Counted from the first letter of the stretch, positions 15,561 to 27,195 are shown. The stretch is 64,000 nucleotides of DNA from Myxococcus stipitatus (GCF_037414475.1 NZ_CP147913.1:4958001-5022000), one strand, 5' to 3'. Notes: generated by a model not told the origin, from the letters alone. A program made the numbers and translations.

Positions 15561-16769
15561 GTGGAGTCAATCGGTGGCGGGCCGGGAGACGCGGTCCATT
15601 CCTCGTGGCTGGAGCTCAGCGCCTCGGCGCTGCGGCACAACGTGGAGGTCTTCCGGGCGCTGGAAGGGAGCAGTGGCCCGCCACGTGCGCTGGGCGTGGT
15701 GCTCAAGGGCAACGCCTACGGACATGGGCTCGCGCAGGTGCTGCCGCTGGTCCACGGCGGGGTGGACATCCTCTACTTCATCGCCCCCCAGGACGCGCTG
15801 AAGGTGCGCGAGCACGAGCGCGCACACGGCCTTCCTCCCAGGCAGGTGGTGGTGCTGGGCGCCGTCGCCCCCCATGAGGCGGTGGCCCTGGCGCGCGAGG
15901 GTGTGGACGCGGTGGTGGCAGACCGAGGCTGGGAAGACGCGGTGCCGGTGCTGCGCGCGGCGAAGCTGGAGCGCCCCCTGCGGGTCCACGTCCACATCGA
16001 CACGGGCCTGGGCCGCGAGGGCTTCACGCTGGCCCAGCTCCCCCACGACACGCGCTTCCTCTCGGACGCACGCGATGTGCTGGAGGTGGTGGGCGGACTC
16101 AGCCACTTCGCCAACACGGAGGACGTGACGGAGCAGGGATACGCGCTGGCGCAGGTGGACGCGTTCGAGACGGGGCTGGGGCTGCTCGCGGAGCAGCTCG
16201 GCACGGGGCCCGCGGGTCTCCAACGGCACATCGCCGCGAGCGCCGCGTCGCTGGTGCTCCCCCGGGCCCGCTACGAGGCCCTGCGGGTGGGCATTTCACT
16301 CTACGGGCTGTGGCCCTCCCCCGAGACGCGGCTGTCCGCGCGCCTGGTGCTGGGCGAAGTCCCGGTGCTCAAGCCCGTGTTGTCCTGGCGGTGCCGCAGC
16401 CAGGTGGTGAAGTGGCTGCCCGCCAACAGCTACGTCGGTTATGGCTGCACGTACCGCACGTCGGAGCCCACGCGCATCGCGGTGCTGCCCGTGGGCTACT
16501 ACGACGGCTATCCCCGGCTGGCCTCGGGCAAGGCCCACGTGCTCGTGAATGGACGGCGATGCCCCGTGCTGGGCCGGGTGATGATGAATCACCTCATCGC
16601 CGACGTGACGCGGGCCACCGCCGATGAGCGCCCCGTGACGGCCACGTTGCTCGGGCGCGACGGCGAGGAGTCCGTCACCGCCGACGCGCTCGCGGGTTGG
16701 GCGCAGACGATTCATTACGAACTCGTCACGCGCCTGGGCGCGCACCTGCGCCGCGAGGTGGTGGAGTAG
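15561..16769 (+). CDS. alr: Alanine racemase
   Basis: PLP-dependent racemase making D-Ala for peptidoglycan. From the GTG at 15561 it is 402 aa, the usual length. The PLP lysine is K49 in VVLKGNAYGHG, and the C-terminal catalytic Tyr lies in the SYVGYGCTYRT region. Other family landmarks are HVHIDTGLGREGF, RVGISLYGLWP and VLGRVMMNHLIADV. The GTG start is preceded 4 bases upstream by GGAGGTG; in-frame ATGs at 15429 and 15474 would add an untypical Gly/Pro/Arg-rich extension. Cytoplasmic. It is convergent with the acyltransferase, with only 7 bases between stops. Confidence 0.93.
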   Translation: MESIGGGPGDAVHSSWLELSASALRHNVEVFRALEGSSGPPRALGVVLKGNAYGHGLAQVLPLVHGGVDILYFIAPQDALKVREHERAHGLPPRQVVVLGAVAPHEAVALAREGVDAVVADRGWEDAVPVLRAAKLERPLRVHVHIDTGLGREGFTLAQLPHDTRFLSDARDVLEVVGGLSHFANTEDVTEQGYALAQVDAFETGLGLLAEQLGTGPAGLQRHIAASAASLVLPRARYEALRVGISLYGLWPSPETRLSARLVLGEVPVLKPVLSWRCRSQVVKWLPANSYVGYGCTYRTSEPTRIAVLPVGYYDGYPRLASGKAHVLVNGRRCPVLGRVMMNHLIADVTRATADERPVTATLLGRDGEESVTADALAGWAQTIHYELVTRLGAHLRREVVE

Positions 16770-16776
16770 GAGCCGC

Positions 16777-17805
16777 TCAGCTCTTCGCGTCCGCCCCCGC
16801 GGGCAGCGCGGCCGCGATGCGCGACGTGCTCTCCGGCTGCACCTTCCAGCGGCGGTGCAGCCACATCCACTGGTCCGGGTACTTGCGGATGCAGCGCTCC
16901 AGCGCCGCGGTGATGCGCGCGGTGTGTTCGGTGATGGGGTCTTCGCACTCGCCCGGCGCGGGTGGAAGGATGGGGCCCTCCACCTCCAGCCGGAAGCGCG
17001 CGCCCGGCTTCCCGTTGCGCACGCCCATCACCACGAACACGGGGGCGCCCGTGCGCTGCGCCGCCACCGCGCACGCGGGCGTCGTGGACGCGAGCCTTCC
17101 GAAGAACGGCACGAACACCGCCGACTTCGCCGGAAGCGCCTGGTCCAGCAGCATGTAGGGCGACTCGCCCCGCTCCACGGCGGAGGAGATTTCCATGATG
17201 GCGCCGCGTGGATAGATGAGCCCGGCGCCCACGCGCACCCGGTTCTCCGCGATGCGCGTGTTGAGCGCGCCCTTCAGCGGACGCACCAGCGCGTCCAGCG
17301 GGACGCCCCACCGAATCAACATGTCCCCGAGCAGCTCCCAGTTGCCGAAGTGCGCCGTCACCATCAGCGCGCCCTTGCCCGTGGCCACCCGGGCCTTCAA
17401 CGCCTCCCACGCCTCCTCGCCCTCCACGCCCTGGTCGGCCCAGTCCGGCGGCAGTCGCTCGCCCGAGGGCAGCGACTCCAGCACCACGCGCGACATGTTG
17501 ATGTAGGCGCCGCGTGCAATCTCCCGACGCTCCGCGTCTGTCTTCTCCGGCATCGCCTGCGCCAGGTTGTCCATCACCACGCGGCGGCGGATGCCCAGCG
17601 TGTACGCCAGATTGCCCACGAAGCGTGCGAGCGCGTCACGCGACGCGGGAGACAGCCAGGAGATGAACGCGAAGACGAGGCGCGTCACGAACGCGACGAG
17701 CGCGCCCGGCGGCGTGCCGACAATGCGGCGAAGGTGCTCGGAGGGCAGCTTCGCCGAGTTCGCTTGTGGGACGGCCGGGTCGGAACTGGGAGCGGGAGAG
17801 GACAC
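16777..17805 (-). CDS. LpxL/HtrB-type lysophospholipid acyltransferase
   Basis: Inner-membrane acyltransferase that would add a secondary acyl chain to lipid A or a similar lipid. Motifs: N-terminal hydrophobic helix (LVAFVTRLVFAFISWLSP), RRRVVMDNLAQAMP, the catalytic H-x4-E block (VTAHFGNWELLGDML), a DQALP block, and the C-terminal DQWMWLHRRWK that is characteristic of the family. The GTG at 17805 (GGTGGAG ribosome site, 342 aa) is chosen because the upstream ATG at 17880 would leave just 18 bases before the divergent aminopeptidase start and adds a low-complexity head; the longer form cannot be excluded. Confidence 0.88.
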   Translation of the reverse strand: MSSPAPSSDPAVPQANSAKLPSEHLRRIVGTPPGALVAFVTRLVFAFISWLSPASRDALARFVGNLAYTLGIRRRVVMDNLAQAMPEKTDAERREIARGAYINMSRVVLESLPSGERLPPDWADQGVEGEEAWEALKARVATGKGALMVTAHFGNWELLGDMLIRWGVPLDALVRPLKGALNTRIAENRVRVGAGLIYPRGAIMEISSAVERGESPYMLLDQALPAKSAVFVPFFGRLASTTPACAVAAQRTGAPVFVVMGVRNGKPGARFRLEVEGPILPPAPGECEDPITEHTARITAALERCIRKYPDQWMWLHRRWKVQPESTSRIAAALPAGADAKS

Positions 17806-17898
17806 GGCGGCACTCCACCCCGAAGCGGGGCTCCCGGCAAGGACACTCTCATGCTCACCGCTACCCTGGTTGCCTTGCATTGGGTCACACTGCGCGCC

Positions 17899-20646
<2,748 letters not shown>

Positions 20647-20659
20647 CGGCGAAGCAACG

Positions 20660-20689
20660 CCGGGGGCCCTCTTGGGCAGGGGCTCCCGG
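20660..20689. terminator. Convergent terminator hairpin
   Basis: Ten-bp stem CCGGGGGCCC / GGGCTCCCGG with one G-T pair and a 10-base loop, between the convergent aminopeptidase and enoyl-CoA hydratase genes. No T-run is present. Confidence 0.65.
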
Positions 20690-20715
20690 TGGACGTCCTC
20701 GCCCGCGGGTGACGG

Positions 20716-21468
20716 CTACTTCCGGCCGCGCGACATGAACGCCATGAAGGCCTCCTGCGCCTCCGTGGAGCCCAGCCGCTCGATGAACTTCGCGCCCTCG
20801 CGCGCGAGCGTGGCGTGGGTCTCCGCGCGCAGGGGGGCGCGCACCAGCTCCTTCGTCACACGCACCGCCTCGGCGGGGCGGCTGGCCAGGGTGCGGGCGC
20901 GCTCGTTCGCCACGTCCTGGAGGCTTGCGTCGGGCACCACCTTGTTGACGATGCCGGCGCGCTGCGCGGTCGCCGCGTCGAACGGCTCGCCGAACAGGAG
21001 CAGCTCGCTGGCGAGCGCGTAGCCGGCCATGCGCGGCAACAGCAGGCTGCTGGCGCCCTCGGCGCACAACCCCAGCTGCACGAAGGGCATGTGGAAGCGC
21101 GCGCGCTCGCTGGCGACGACGTAGTCACAGTGCAGCAGCATCGTCGTGCCGATGCCCACCGCAGGGCCGTCCACCGCCGCGAGTACCGGCATGGGCGCGT
21201 CCACCAGCGCCTTGAGGAAGCGGAACACCGCGCTGTCCTCGCCCGCGGGCGGGTGCTCCATGAAGTCGCCAATGTCATTGCCCGCCGTGAAGACGGAGCC
21301 CGCGCCGGTGAGCAGCACCACGCGGACCTCGGCGTCGGTGGCCGCCTGCTGGAGCGCGAGCGTGGCCGCCTCGTACATGGCATGCGTGAAGGCGTTCTTC
21401 TTCTCGGGCCGGTTGAAGGTGAGGGTGAGGACCCCCGCTTCCCGCTTCGTCAGCAACGTGTCGGACAT
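20716..21468 (-). CDS. Enoyl-CoA hydratase/isomerase family protein
   Basis: Crotonase-fold protein of 250 aa, standard length. The oxyanion-hole regions are visible (FNRPEKKNAFTHAMY; TGAGSVFTAGNDIGDF; AAVDGPAVGIGTTMLLHCD). The segment FHMPFVQLGLCAEGASSLLLP carries an Ala-Glu-Gly at the position where hydratases have a catalytic Glu, so it could be a hydratase or a delta3-delta2 isomerase. Cytoplasmic fatty-acid or amino-acid breakdown is likely. It is a single gene, divergent from nothing and 104 bases downstream of the PRPP synthetase end, with which it might be cotranscribed only if read from the opposite direction, which is excluded by order: it lies downstream on the same strand. Confidence 0.9.
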   Translation of the reverse strand: MSDTLLTKREAGVLTLTFNRPEKKNAFTHAMYEAATLALQQAATDAEVRVVLLTGAGSVFTAGNDIGDFMEHPPAGEDSAVFRFLKALVDAPMPVLAAVDGPAVGIGTTMLLHCDYVVASERARFHMPFVQLGLCAEGASSLLLPRMAGYALASELLLFGEPFDAATAQRAGIVNKVVPDASLQDVANERARTLASRPAEAVRVTKELVRAPLRAETHATLAREGAKFIERLGSTEAQEAFMAFMSRGRK

Positions 21469-21572
21469 GACGGCAGACTAACCGAGTCCGTCCGGCATGC
21501 GGGCCCAAGTTGAAGCCCGGCCCCCCCCGGCCAGGGCGGAGGGGACGGGTGGGCTCCCACCCCGTGGAGCCC

Positions 21573-22469
21573 TCAGGGCATCAGCGCGCGGGCCACCAGC
21601 GGCGCGAGCGTCACCACGTGGTGCGGGAAGGGCAGCCCCGAGGCGGGCTCCACGCTGTCGGTGGCGACCAGGTTGCTCAGGGGCAGCGCCTTCAGCCGTT
21701 CCAGCGCGGGGCCCACCAGCAGCGCGTGGGTGGTGACCACCGTGAAGTCGTCCGCGCAGCCCGCATCGCGCAGCGTTCCGGCGGCGGCCACGAGCGTGCC
21801 ACCCGTCGACACCATGTCGTCCACGAGGATGGGGCGCTTGCCTCGCACCTCGCCCATGAGGCCGCTGGCGTGGACCTCGTCGCCGCTCAGCCGCACCTTG
21901 TGAATCACCGCCCACGGGCGGCCGAGCAGCCGCGCCAGGGCCTCCGCGCGCTTCACCGCGCCCAGGTCCGGCGCCACCACCACCGACGTGTCCGTCACCT
22001 TGGGGCGCAGCGCGTCCGCCAGGAGCGGCAGCGCGGTGAGGTGCTCCAGCGGCGCGCCGAAGCAACCCTCCAGCGCGGGGCTGTGCAGGTCCACCACCAT
22101 CACCCGCGAGAAGCGGCCCTGCGTCAGCATGTCCGCCACCAGCCGGCCGCCCAAGGGCTCGCCGGGCTTCGCGCGCCGGTCCTGCCGCGCGTAGCCCAGG
22201 TACGGCACCACCGCCTCCAGCCGCGCCGCGCCGGCCCGCCAGCACGCATCCGCCATCAACAGCAGCTCCAGCAGGTGCTCACCCGCGGGCGGCGTCAGGG
22301 ATTGCACCAGCACCACGGTGCGGCCGCGCACGGTGGTGGGGACCTCCAGGTGCATCTCTCCATCCGGAAAGCGTTCGAAGTGGCAGTCAGTGGGCGCCAC
22401 GCCGAGGGCTCGGGCGAGCTCCCGTCCCAGGTGGGGGCTGGCGGTACCGGTGATGAGGATGGGGTCCAT
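21573..22469 (-). CDS. prs: Ribose-phosphate pyrophosphokinase-like protein
   Basis: Makes PRPP from ribose 5-phosphate and ATP. The family pattern is complete though divergent: HFERFPDGEMHLEV (ATP/Mg region), YLGYARQDRRAKPGEP (flexible loop), DLHSPALEGCFGAP, VVAPDLGAVKRAEALARLLG, and the PRPP-binding loop ILVDDMVSTGGTL. At 298 aa it is slightly shorter than typical enzymes (about 315 aa), and the loop has Ser where many have Asp. The ATG at 22469 is used; an ATG at 22499 adds ten residues and has a GGAGGAGGAG site further upstream. It is divergent from a phosphoribosyltransferase gene across about 145 bases, a functionally sensible neighbour. Confidence 0.88.
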   Translation of the reverse strand: MDPILITGTASPHLGRELARALGVAPTDCHFERFPDGEMHLEVPTTVRGRTVVLVQSLTPPAGEHLLELLLMADACWRAGAARLEAVVPYLGYARQDRRAKPGEPLGGRLVADMLTQGRFSRVMVVDLHSPALEGCFGAPLEHLTALPLLADALRPKVTDTSVVVAPDLGAVKRAEALARLLGRPWAVIHKVRLSGDEVHASGLMGEVRGKRPILVDDMVSTGGTLVAAAGTLRDAGCADDFTVVTTHALLVGPALERLKALPLSNLVATDSVEPASGLPFPHHVVTLAPLVARALMP

Positions 22470-22613
22470 GCCCTCAACCCTAGCGCGGTCAGCGGACATG
22501 GGGGCGCTCTCCTCCTCCTTCCCCAGGGCGGGCATCCAGGAAGGCCGCCGTGCCCCCCTTCGCCGCCAGCGGCGTGGGGCGTGCTTTTCCTTGAGGGGAA
22601 GAGGAGGACGACG

Positions 22614-23300
22614 ATGCGGTTTCGCGACAGAGCCGACGCGGGGCGACGCCTGGCGGCCATGCTCCTGCCCTTCCGAGGGACGGACGTGCATGTGCTGGGG
22701 CTGGCCCGAGGTGGACTCCGGGTGGCGTACGAGGTGGCGCGCGCGCTGGAAGTGCCCATGGACGTCTGGGTGTCCCGCCGGCTCACCGTCCCCGGCAGGG
22801 TGTTGACGCTGGGCGCGGTGTCGGAAGGCGGCGGCCAGTTCCTGCTGGCCGATGCGATGCGGCTGGCGCCCCTGCCCAAGACGCGGCTGGAGGGGTTGAT
22901 TCGCGACGAGCGCGACGAAGTGGAGGCGCAGGTGCGGCGCCTGCGTGGGCGTTCTCCTCCGGAGGTTCATGGTTCCACCGTGCTGCTGGTGGATGACGGC
23001 GTGCTGACGGGGGCCTCCGCCGCCGCCGCGCTCCGCGCCCTCAATCCATTGCACCCGGGACGCAAGGTGCTGGCCACGCCGGTGGCCTCGCCGCGAGGGC
23101 TGGAGGTGGTGCGCCCCGAAGTCGACCAGGTGGTGTGCGTCTGGACGGAGCCGGGCCTGCGCTCGGTGGCGGAGGCGTATGAAGACTTCCGCGCCTTCCC
23201 GGACGTGGAGTTGCAGAACCTCATCGAGCGCTCGAACCAGCCGCCGTGGCGCTCCCACTCGGTGACGGAGTCCGCGGATTCGGGAGGCTCCTGGATGTGA
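22614..23300 (+). CDS. Phosphoribosyltransferase family protein
   Basis: Protein of 228 aa with a type I PRTase fold: MRFRDRADAGRRLAAML start, HVLGLARGGLRVAYEVARAL, and the PRPP-binding loop STVLLVDDGVLTGASA. The substrate is unknown; this subgroup is often found fused to, or next to, a dienelactone-hydrolase-like domain. The ATG is preceded by GAGGAGGACGACG, a strong ribosome site. Its stop overlaps the next gene as GTGA. First gene of a tight three-gene cluster with a hydrolase and archease. Confidence 0.9.
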   Translation: MRFRDRADAGRRLAAMLLPFRGTDVHVLGLARGGLRVAYEVARALEVPMDVWVSRRLTVPGRVLTLGAVSEGGGQFLLADAMRLAPLPKTRLEGLIRDERDEVEAQVRRLRGRSPPEVHGSTVLLVDDGVLTGASAAAALRALNPLHPGRKVLATPVASPRGLEVVRPEVDQVVCVWTEPGLRSVAEAYEDFRAFPDVELQNLIERSNQPPWRSHSVTESADSGGSWM

Positions 23301-24004
23301 AGGCGCGAGACGCAAGACAGGACGCCGCGGACCGGGGCGAGGTCCGCGAGGTGCGGGTCCAGGTGGGGCGCGTGGAGTTGGGCGGCACCCTGGGGATTCC
23401 TCCGCGCGCCCGCGGCCTGGTCGTCTTCGCGCATGGCAGTGGCAGCAGCCGCTTCAGTCCTCGCAACCGCGCCGTGGCCCGCGCGCTGCGCGCGGTGGGG
23501 CTGGGCACGCTCCTGTTCGACCTGCTCAGCGAGGACGAGGAGGCGCTCGACGCGAGCACCGGAGAGCTGCGCTTCGACATCCCCTTCCTCGCGCTGCGGC
23601 TGGTGGCCGTGACGCGGTGGGTGTGCTCCCTGCCGGAGGTGTCCGCGTTGAGGCGCGGCTACTTCGGCTCCAGCACGGGCGCGGCCGCGGCGCTGGTGGC
23701 GGCGGCCCTGAATCCGGACCTGGTCCAAGCGGTGGTGTCCCGAGGCGGCCGGCCGGATTTGGCCGGGCCCGCGCTGGCCCGGGTCCACGCGCCCACGCTG
23801 CTATTGGTGGGCGGCGCGGACGTGGAGGTGCTGGAGCTGAACCAGGAGGCCTTCGACGAGCTGCCAGGGGTCAAGTCGCTGGTGGTCATCCCCGGCGCGA
23901 CCCACCTCTTCGAGGAGCCCGGCGCGCTGGAGGAGGTGGCGCACCGCGCGGGGGACTGGTTCGTCCGCCACCTGGAGACCCCCGCGCTGGAGACACGCGA
24001 ATGA
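23297..24004 (+). CDS. Dienelactone-hydrolase-like alpha/beta hydrolase
   Basis: Protein of 235 aa with an alpha/beta-hydrolase triad: nucleophile Ser in FGSSTGAAAAL, Asp in VGGADVEVLELN, His in GATHLFEEPGALEE. The GLVVFAHGSGSSRFSPRN segment is typical of the hydrolases that are fused to phosphoribosyltransferases in other bacteria. The GTG at 23297 overlaps the upstream stop and has GGGAGG about 8 bases away. No signal peptide. It overlaps archease by ATGA. The physical linkage to the PRTase suggests the two act on one substrate. Confidence 0.88.
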   Translation: MKARDARQDAADRGEVREVRVQVGRVELGGTLGIPPRARGLVVFAHGSGSSRFSPRNRAVARALRAVGLGTLLFDLLSEDEEALDASTGELRFDIPFLALRLVAVTRWVCSLPEVSALRRGYFGSSTGAAAALVAAALNPDLVQAVVSRGGRPDLAGPALARVHAPTLLLVGGADVEVLELNQEAFDELPGVKSLVVIPGATHLFEEPGALEEVAHRAGDWFVRHLETPALETRE

Positions 24005-24453
24005 GCCCGGAGACCCTGGCGGACGAAGGCACGCCGCGCCCCCGTTGGGACGTTTTTACCCGGGATGGGGAGCTGGGCGTGCGAGGCGAGGGCCGCACCC
24101 CCGAGGAGGCCTTCGAGCAGGTGGCGCTCGCGCTGTGCACCCGCGTGACGGACCCCTCCACCGTGGAGGTGCGCGAGGAGGTGGAGGTGGTGTGTGAGGC
24201 TGTCGACCGGAGCGAGCTCCTGGTGGAGTGGCTGCGCTCCGTCGTCCAGTGGATGGCGTCGCGTCAGCTGCGCTTCCGGTGCTTCGCGGTGCGGCTGGAC
24301 GGGCCGCGCCTGTTCGGCCACGGCTTCGGCGAGCCCCTGGACCCCTCGCGCCACCGCCCCTCCCGCGACGTGCGAGGTTTCTCCCTCACAGGACCCACCG
24401 TGCGCTGGAGCGCGGACGGCCGGTGGAGCGCCGAGTGCGAGGTGGAGCTCTAA
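24001..24453 (+). CDS. Archease family protein
   Basis: Protein of 150 aa, the usual archease length. Recognised by the order DGELGVRGEGRTPEEAFEQ, ALCTRVTDPSTVEV, then CEAVDRSELLVEWLRSVVQW and the C-terminal beta strands SADGRWSAECEVEL. Archease accelerates guanylylation and turnover of the RNA ligase RtcB. The first metal-binding motif, usually HTADIG, is altered here (TRDGELG), so activity is uncertain. No rtcB gene is in the window. It overlaps the hydrolase gene by 4 bases and sits 49 bases before orn, so RNA-related genes cluster here. Confidence 0.82.
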   Translation: MSPETLADEGTPRPRWDVFTRDGELGVRGEGRTPEEAFEQVALALCTRVTDPSTVEVREEVEVVCEAVDRSELLVEWLRSVVQWMASRQLRFRCFAVRLDGPRLFGHGFGEPLDPSRHRPSRDVRGFSLTGPTVRWSADGRWSAECEVEL

Positions 24454-24502
24454 CCCGAGCATTGGCGCCCCGCATGGACGCGCGGGCTGCTATAGGCGGG
24501 GG

Positions 24503-25054
24503 ATGCGTTCGCGTGAACCCCGCTTTGTCTGGCTGGACCTGGAGATGACCGGCCTGGACCCCGAGTCGTGCGCCATCATCGAGATTGGCGTCATCATCAC
24601 TGGCCCGGACTTGCGTCCGCTCGCGGAGCTCGAGCGGGTCATCTGGCAGCCGGAGGAGGTGCTCCTTCGCATGGAGCCCGTGGTGCGGGAGATGCACACG
24701 CGCAACGGCCTGCTCGAGAAGGTGCGCGCGTCCAACACGTCCCTGCGGGTGGCGGAGAAGGACGTGACGGCGCTGGTGGCCGAGCACTGTGATTTGGGCG
24801 AGGGCGTGCTGGCGGGCAACTCCATCCACACCGACCGCCGCTTCCTGTTCCAGTACATGCCCATGCTGGAGCGCTACCTGCACTACCGCATGGTGGACGT
24901 GACGAGCCTCAAGGTGCTCACGCGCGCCTGGTATCCGAACCTGGTGGAGCCCCGCAAGCCGCCCAGCGGCCACACGGCGCTGGCGGACCTGCGCTCCAGC
25001 ATCAACGAGCTGCAGTACTACCGGGACACGCTCTTCCGCGCGACGCCGGGCTGA
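24503..25054 (+). CDS. orn: Oligoribonuclease
   Basis: DEDDh 3'-5' exonuclease of 183 aa that degrades 2-5-nt RNA and pGpG to mononucleotides in the cytoplasm. The acidic pair D12/E14 is in WLDLEMTGLD; the further family blocks are AIIEIGVIITG, GNSIHTDRRFLFQYMP (Asp) and SGHTALADLRSSI (His and Asp). The ATG at 24503 follows a GGCGGGGG stretch. The protein is close to the canonical length, and the conserved residues are all present. A strong terminator hairpin follows 16 bases after the stop. Confidence 0.96.
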   Translation: MRSREPRFVWLDLEMTGLDPESCAIIEIGVIITGPDLRPLAELERVIWQPEEVLLRMEPVVREMHTRNGLLEKVRASNTSLRVAEKDVTALVAEHCDLGEGVLAGNSIHTDRRFLFQYMPMLERYLHYRMVDVTSLKVLTRAWYPNLVEPRKPPSGHTALADLRSSINELQYYRDTLFRATPG

Positions 25055-25070
25055 GACACGGAAGACACCC

Positions 25071-25093
25071 GGGGCCCTCTCTGCGAGGGCCCC
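25071..25093. terminator. Bidirectional terminator hairpin
   Basis: Perfect 9-bp stem GGGGCCCTC / GAGGGCCCC with loop TCTGC, located between convergent orn and the response regulator gene (its stop is 5 bases away). Confidence 0.8.
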
Positions 25094-25097
25094 CGCT

Positions 25098-25460
25098 TCA
25101 GTCCTGGGGGCCGCCCAAGAGCTCGGCGATGGTGTCCAGGAGCAGGTCCAGTTCGAAGGGCTTGGCGAGGAAGCGCGCGCTGGAGCGGCGCTCCTCCTCG
25201 GAGATGCGGCCCGCGCTCATGACCACCACGGGGATGGAGCGCAGCTCGGGGTCATCGCGCATGCGGCGCAGCATCTCCCGCCCGTCCATCACCGGCATCA
25301 TCAAGTCCAAGAGCACCAGGTCTGGCCGGACCTCGGCCATGCGCTGAAGGCCCTCCGCGCCGTTGAAAGCGGTGAGGATGCCGTACCCCTCCACGGAGAG
25401 GATGTCCTGGAGGGCCTCGACGATGGCCAGCTCGTCATCGACGATGAGCAGCCGCTTCAT
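25098..25460 (-). CDS. Single-domain response regulator
   Basis: Receiver domain only, 120 aa. Acidic pair D8-D9, phosphoacceptor D52 (LLDLMMPVMDG), S82 at the Thr/Ser switch and K100 (FLAKPFELD) are all present. No output domain, so it must signal by protein contact, like CheY or the phosphorelay Spo0F. No kinase gene adjoins it. The ATG at 25460 (MKRLLIVDDE) is the natural domain start. The gene is about 190 bases downstream of the acyl-CoA synthetase gene on the same strand and ends at a terminator hairpin. Confidence 0.95.
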   Translation of the reverse strand: MKRLLIVDDELAIVEALQDILSVEGYGILTAFNGAEGLQRMAEVRPDLVLLDLMMPVMDGREMLRRMRDDPELRSIPVVVMSAGRISEEERRSSARFLAKPFELDLLLDTIAELLGGPQD

Positions 25461-25650
25461 CGATGCCCACCCTCCCTTCGCGAGGAGCCGCCACTGGGAG
25501 CGCGGGCCCCGGGCACCCAGGCCCCTGCCGTCCCTGGGCGGGAAGGTAGGACACGGCCCGGCGCCGCACACGGATTTGCGCGCGGTGTGTTCGGAATCCT
25601 GCGCTGGGCCCCCGGTCCACCGTTGGCCGCCCCCTTTGTCACGAAGTGGC

Positions 25651-27195
25651 TCACCGCAGCCGCGCTCGCAGCAGGTGTTTCTGGACCTTGCCCAGCGCGT
25701 TGCGCGGCAGTGAGTCCATGAAGACGACGCGGCGCGGCTTCTTGAAGCTGGCGAGCCGGTCCTTGCACCACTCCACCAGGGCCTGGGCCTCCGGCGCGTG
25801 GACACCCGGTGGGGGCACCACCACGGCGACCACCTGCTCGCCGTAGTCCGCGTCGGGCAGGCCCAGCACGGCGACCTCGGCGACGCCCGGGTGCGTGGCG
25901 AGCACCTCCTCCACCTCGCGCGGGTACACGTTGAAGCCGCCGCTGATGATGAGCTCGCGCGCGCGGCCGGTGATGCGCAGGTAACCGTCCGCGTCCACCT
26001 CGCCCAAATCCCCGGTGCGGAACCAGCCCTCCGCGTCGAACGACTCGGCGGTGGCGTCCGGGCGGCGCCAGTAGCCGGCGAAGACGTGGGGGCCGCGCAC
26101 CTCGATTTCGCCCGTCTCGCCCTGGGGCAGGGCCTTTCGCGTGCGCATGTCCACCACGCGTGCCTCCTGGCGGGGGAAGGGGAAGCCCACCGTGCCCGGA
26201 CGGCGCTCGCCGTCATACGGGTTGGTGGTGTTCATCACCGTCTCCGTCATCCCGTAGCGCTCCATGATACGCGCGCCGAAGTCGTGCTCGATGTCGTGGA
26301 AGAGCTGGGGGCTCAACGGCGCGGAGCCGGACACCCACAGCCGCAGCGCGCGAGGCTTCACCCCCGTGCGCCGCGACTCCTCCAGCAGCCGCCCGTACAT
26401 GGTGGGCACGCCGAAGAACATCGTCAGGGACGCGTCGTCACGCAGCGTGGCCAGCGCGTCCGTGGCGACGAAGCGCCGGTGCAGCTCCAGGCTCGAGCCC
26501 GTGTAGAGCGTGCCGTGCAGTCCCACCATCAGCCCGTGCGTGTGGAACAGGGGCAGGGCGAGCAGGAGCCGGTCCTCCGCCGTCCACCGCCACGCCTCCG
26601 TGACGGCCTTCACGTTGGCCAGGAGGTTTCGGTGCAGCAGCATGGCGCCCTTGGAGCGGCCGGTGGTGCCGGACGTGTAGCCCAGCACCGCCAGGTCCTC
26701 CGGACGGGGCAGGCTCAGCGCGATGGAGGCGGAGGCGCCCTCGACGAGCAGTGTGTCGAAGGAGATGACCGGCAGCGAGGCCGGGGGCGCCGGGGTGGGC
26801 GGCTCCGTCGTGACGAGCCACTGGAGCGAGGGGAGCTGGTCCCTCAGGGGGATGAGCTCCGCGACGCCCGCGGCGCCCGTGACGCAGGTGTGCACCTCCG
26901 CGTCCGACAGGATGTGGGCCAGCTCCACCTGGCGATAGGCCGTGTTGACCAGCACCACCACGCCGCCGGCGGCCTGCACGCCCAGGTAGGCGATGATGAA
27001 CTGGGGGCTGTTCTCCAGGAACAGCGCCACGCGCTCGCCGGGTTGCAGGCCCCGCTGCCTGAGCCCCTTCGCGAAGGCGGTGACGTGCTCGGCCAGCTCT
27101 CCGCACGTGACGGACTCACGCTCGAAGGTGAGCAGCGGCCGCCCCGGCGCGCGGTGGGCGTGGTCCAGGAAGGCTTCGAGGAGAGACGAAGTCAT
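25651..27195 (-). CDS. Acyl-CoA synthetase, malonyl-CoA synthetase (MatB)-like
   Basis: Adenylate-forming ligase of 514 aa. Motifs: ATP loop GYTSGTTGRSKGAMLLHRNL, FHTHGLMVGLHGTLY, GVPTMYGRLLEE, WVSGSAPLS, ERYGMTETVMNT, NPYDGERRPGTVGFP, GWFRTGDLGEVD, the hinge ITGRARELIISGGFNVYPRE, and the catalytic lysine in PRNALGKVQK. The run from RYGMTET through NPYDGERRPG and FNVYP follows MatB/ACSF3-type malonyl-CoA synthetases more closely than long-chain enzymes. It would make malonyl- or methylmalonyl-CoA, possibly to feed fatty-acid or polyketide synthesis. No malonate transporter or decarboxylase lies nearby. It is divergent from the efflux operon. Confidence 0.88.
   Translation of the reverse strand: MTSSLLEAFLDHAHRAPGRPLLTFERESVTCGELAEHVTAFAKGLRQRGLQPGERVALFLENSPQFIIAYLGVQAAGGVVVLVNTAYRQVELAHILSDAEVHTCVTGAAGVAELIPLRDQLPSLQWLVTTEPPTPAPPASLPVISFDTLLVEGASASIALSLPRPEDLAVLGYTSGTTGRSKGAMLLHRNLLANVKAVTEAWRWTAEDRLLLALPLFHTHGLMVGLHGTLYTGSSLELHRRFVATDALATLRDDASLTMFFGVPTMYGRLLEESRRTGVKPRALRLWVSGSAPLSPQLFHDIEHDFGARIMERYGMTETVMNTTNPYDGERRPGTVGFPFPRQEARVVDMRTRKALPQGETGEIEVRGPHVFAGYWRRPDATAESFDAEGWFRTGDLGEVDADGYLRITGRARELIISGGFNVYPREVEEVLATHPGVAEVAVLGLPDADYGEQVVAVVVPPPGVHAPEAQALVEWCKDRLASFKKPRRVVFMDSLPRNALGKVQKHLLRARLR

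Noticed and set aside
16855-17898. A long upstream extension of the aminopeptidase frame
   Set aside because: It lies opposite the LpxL-type gene, is Arg/His-rich without any domain pattern, and would bury the lipoprotein signal at 17899.
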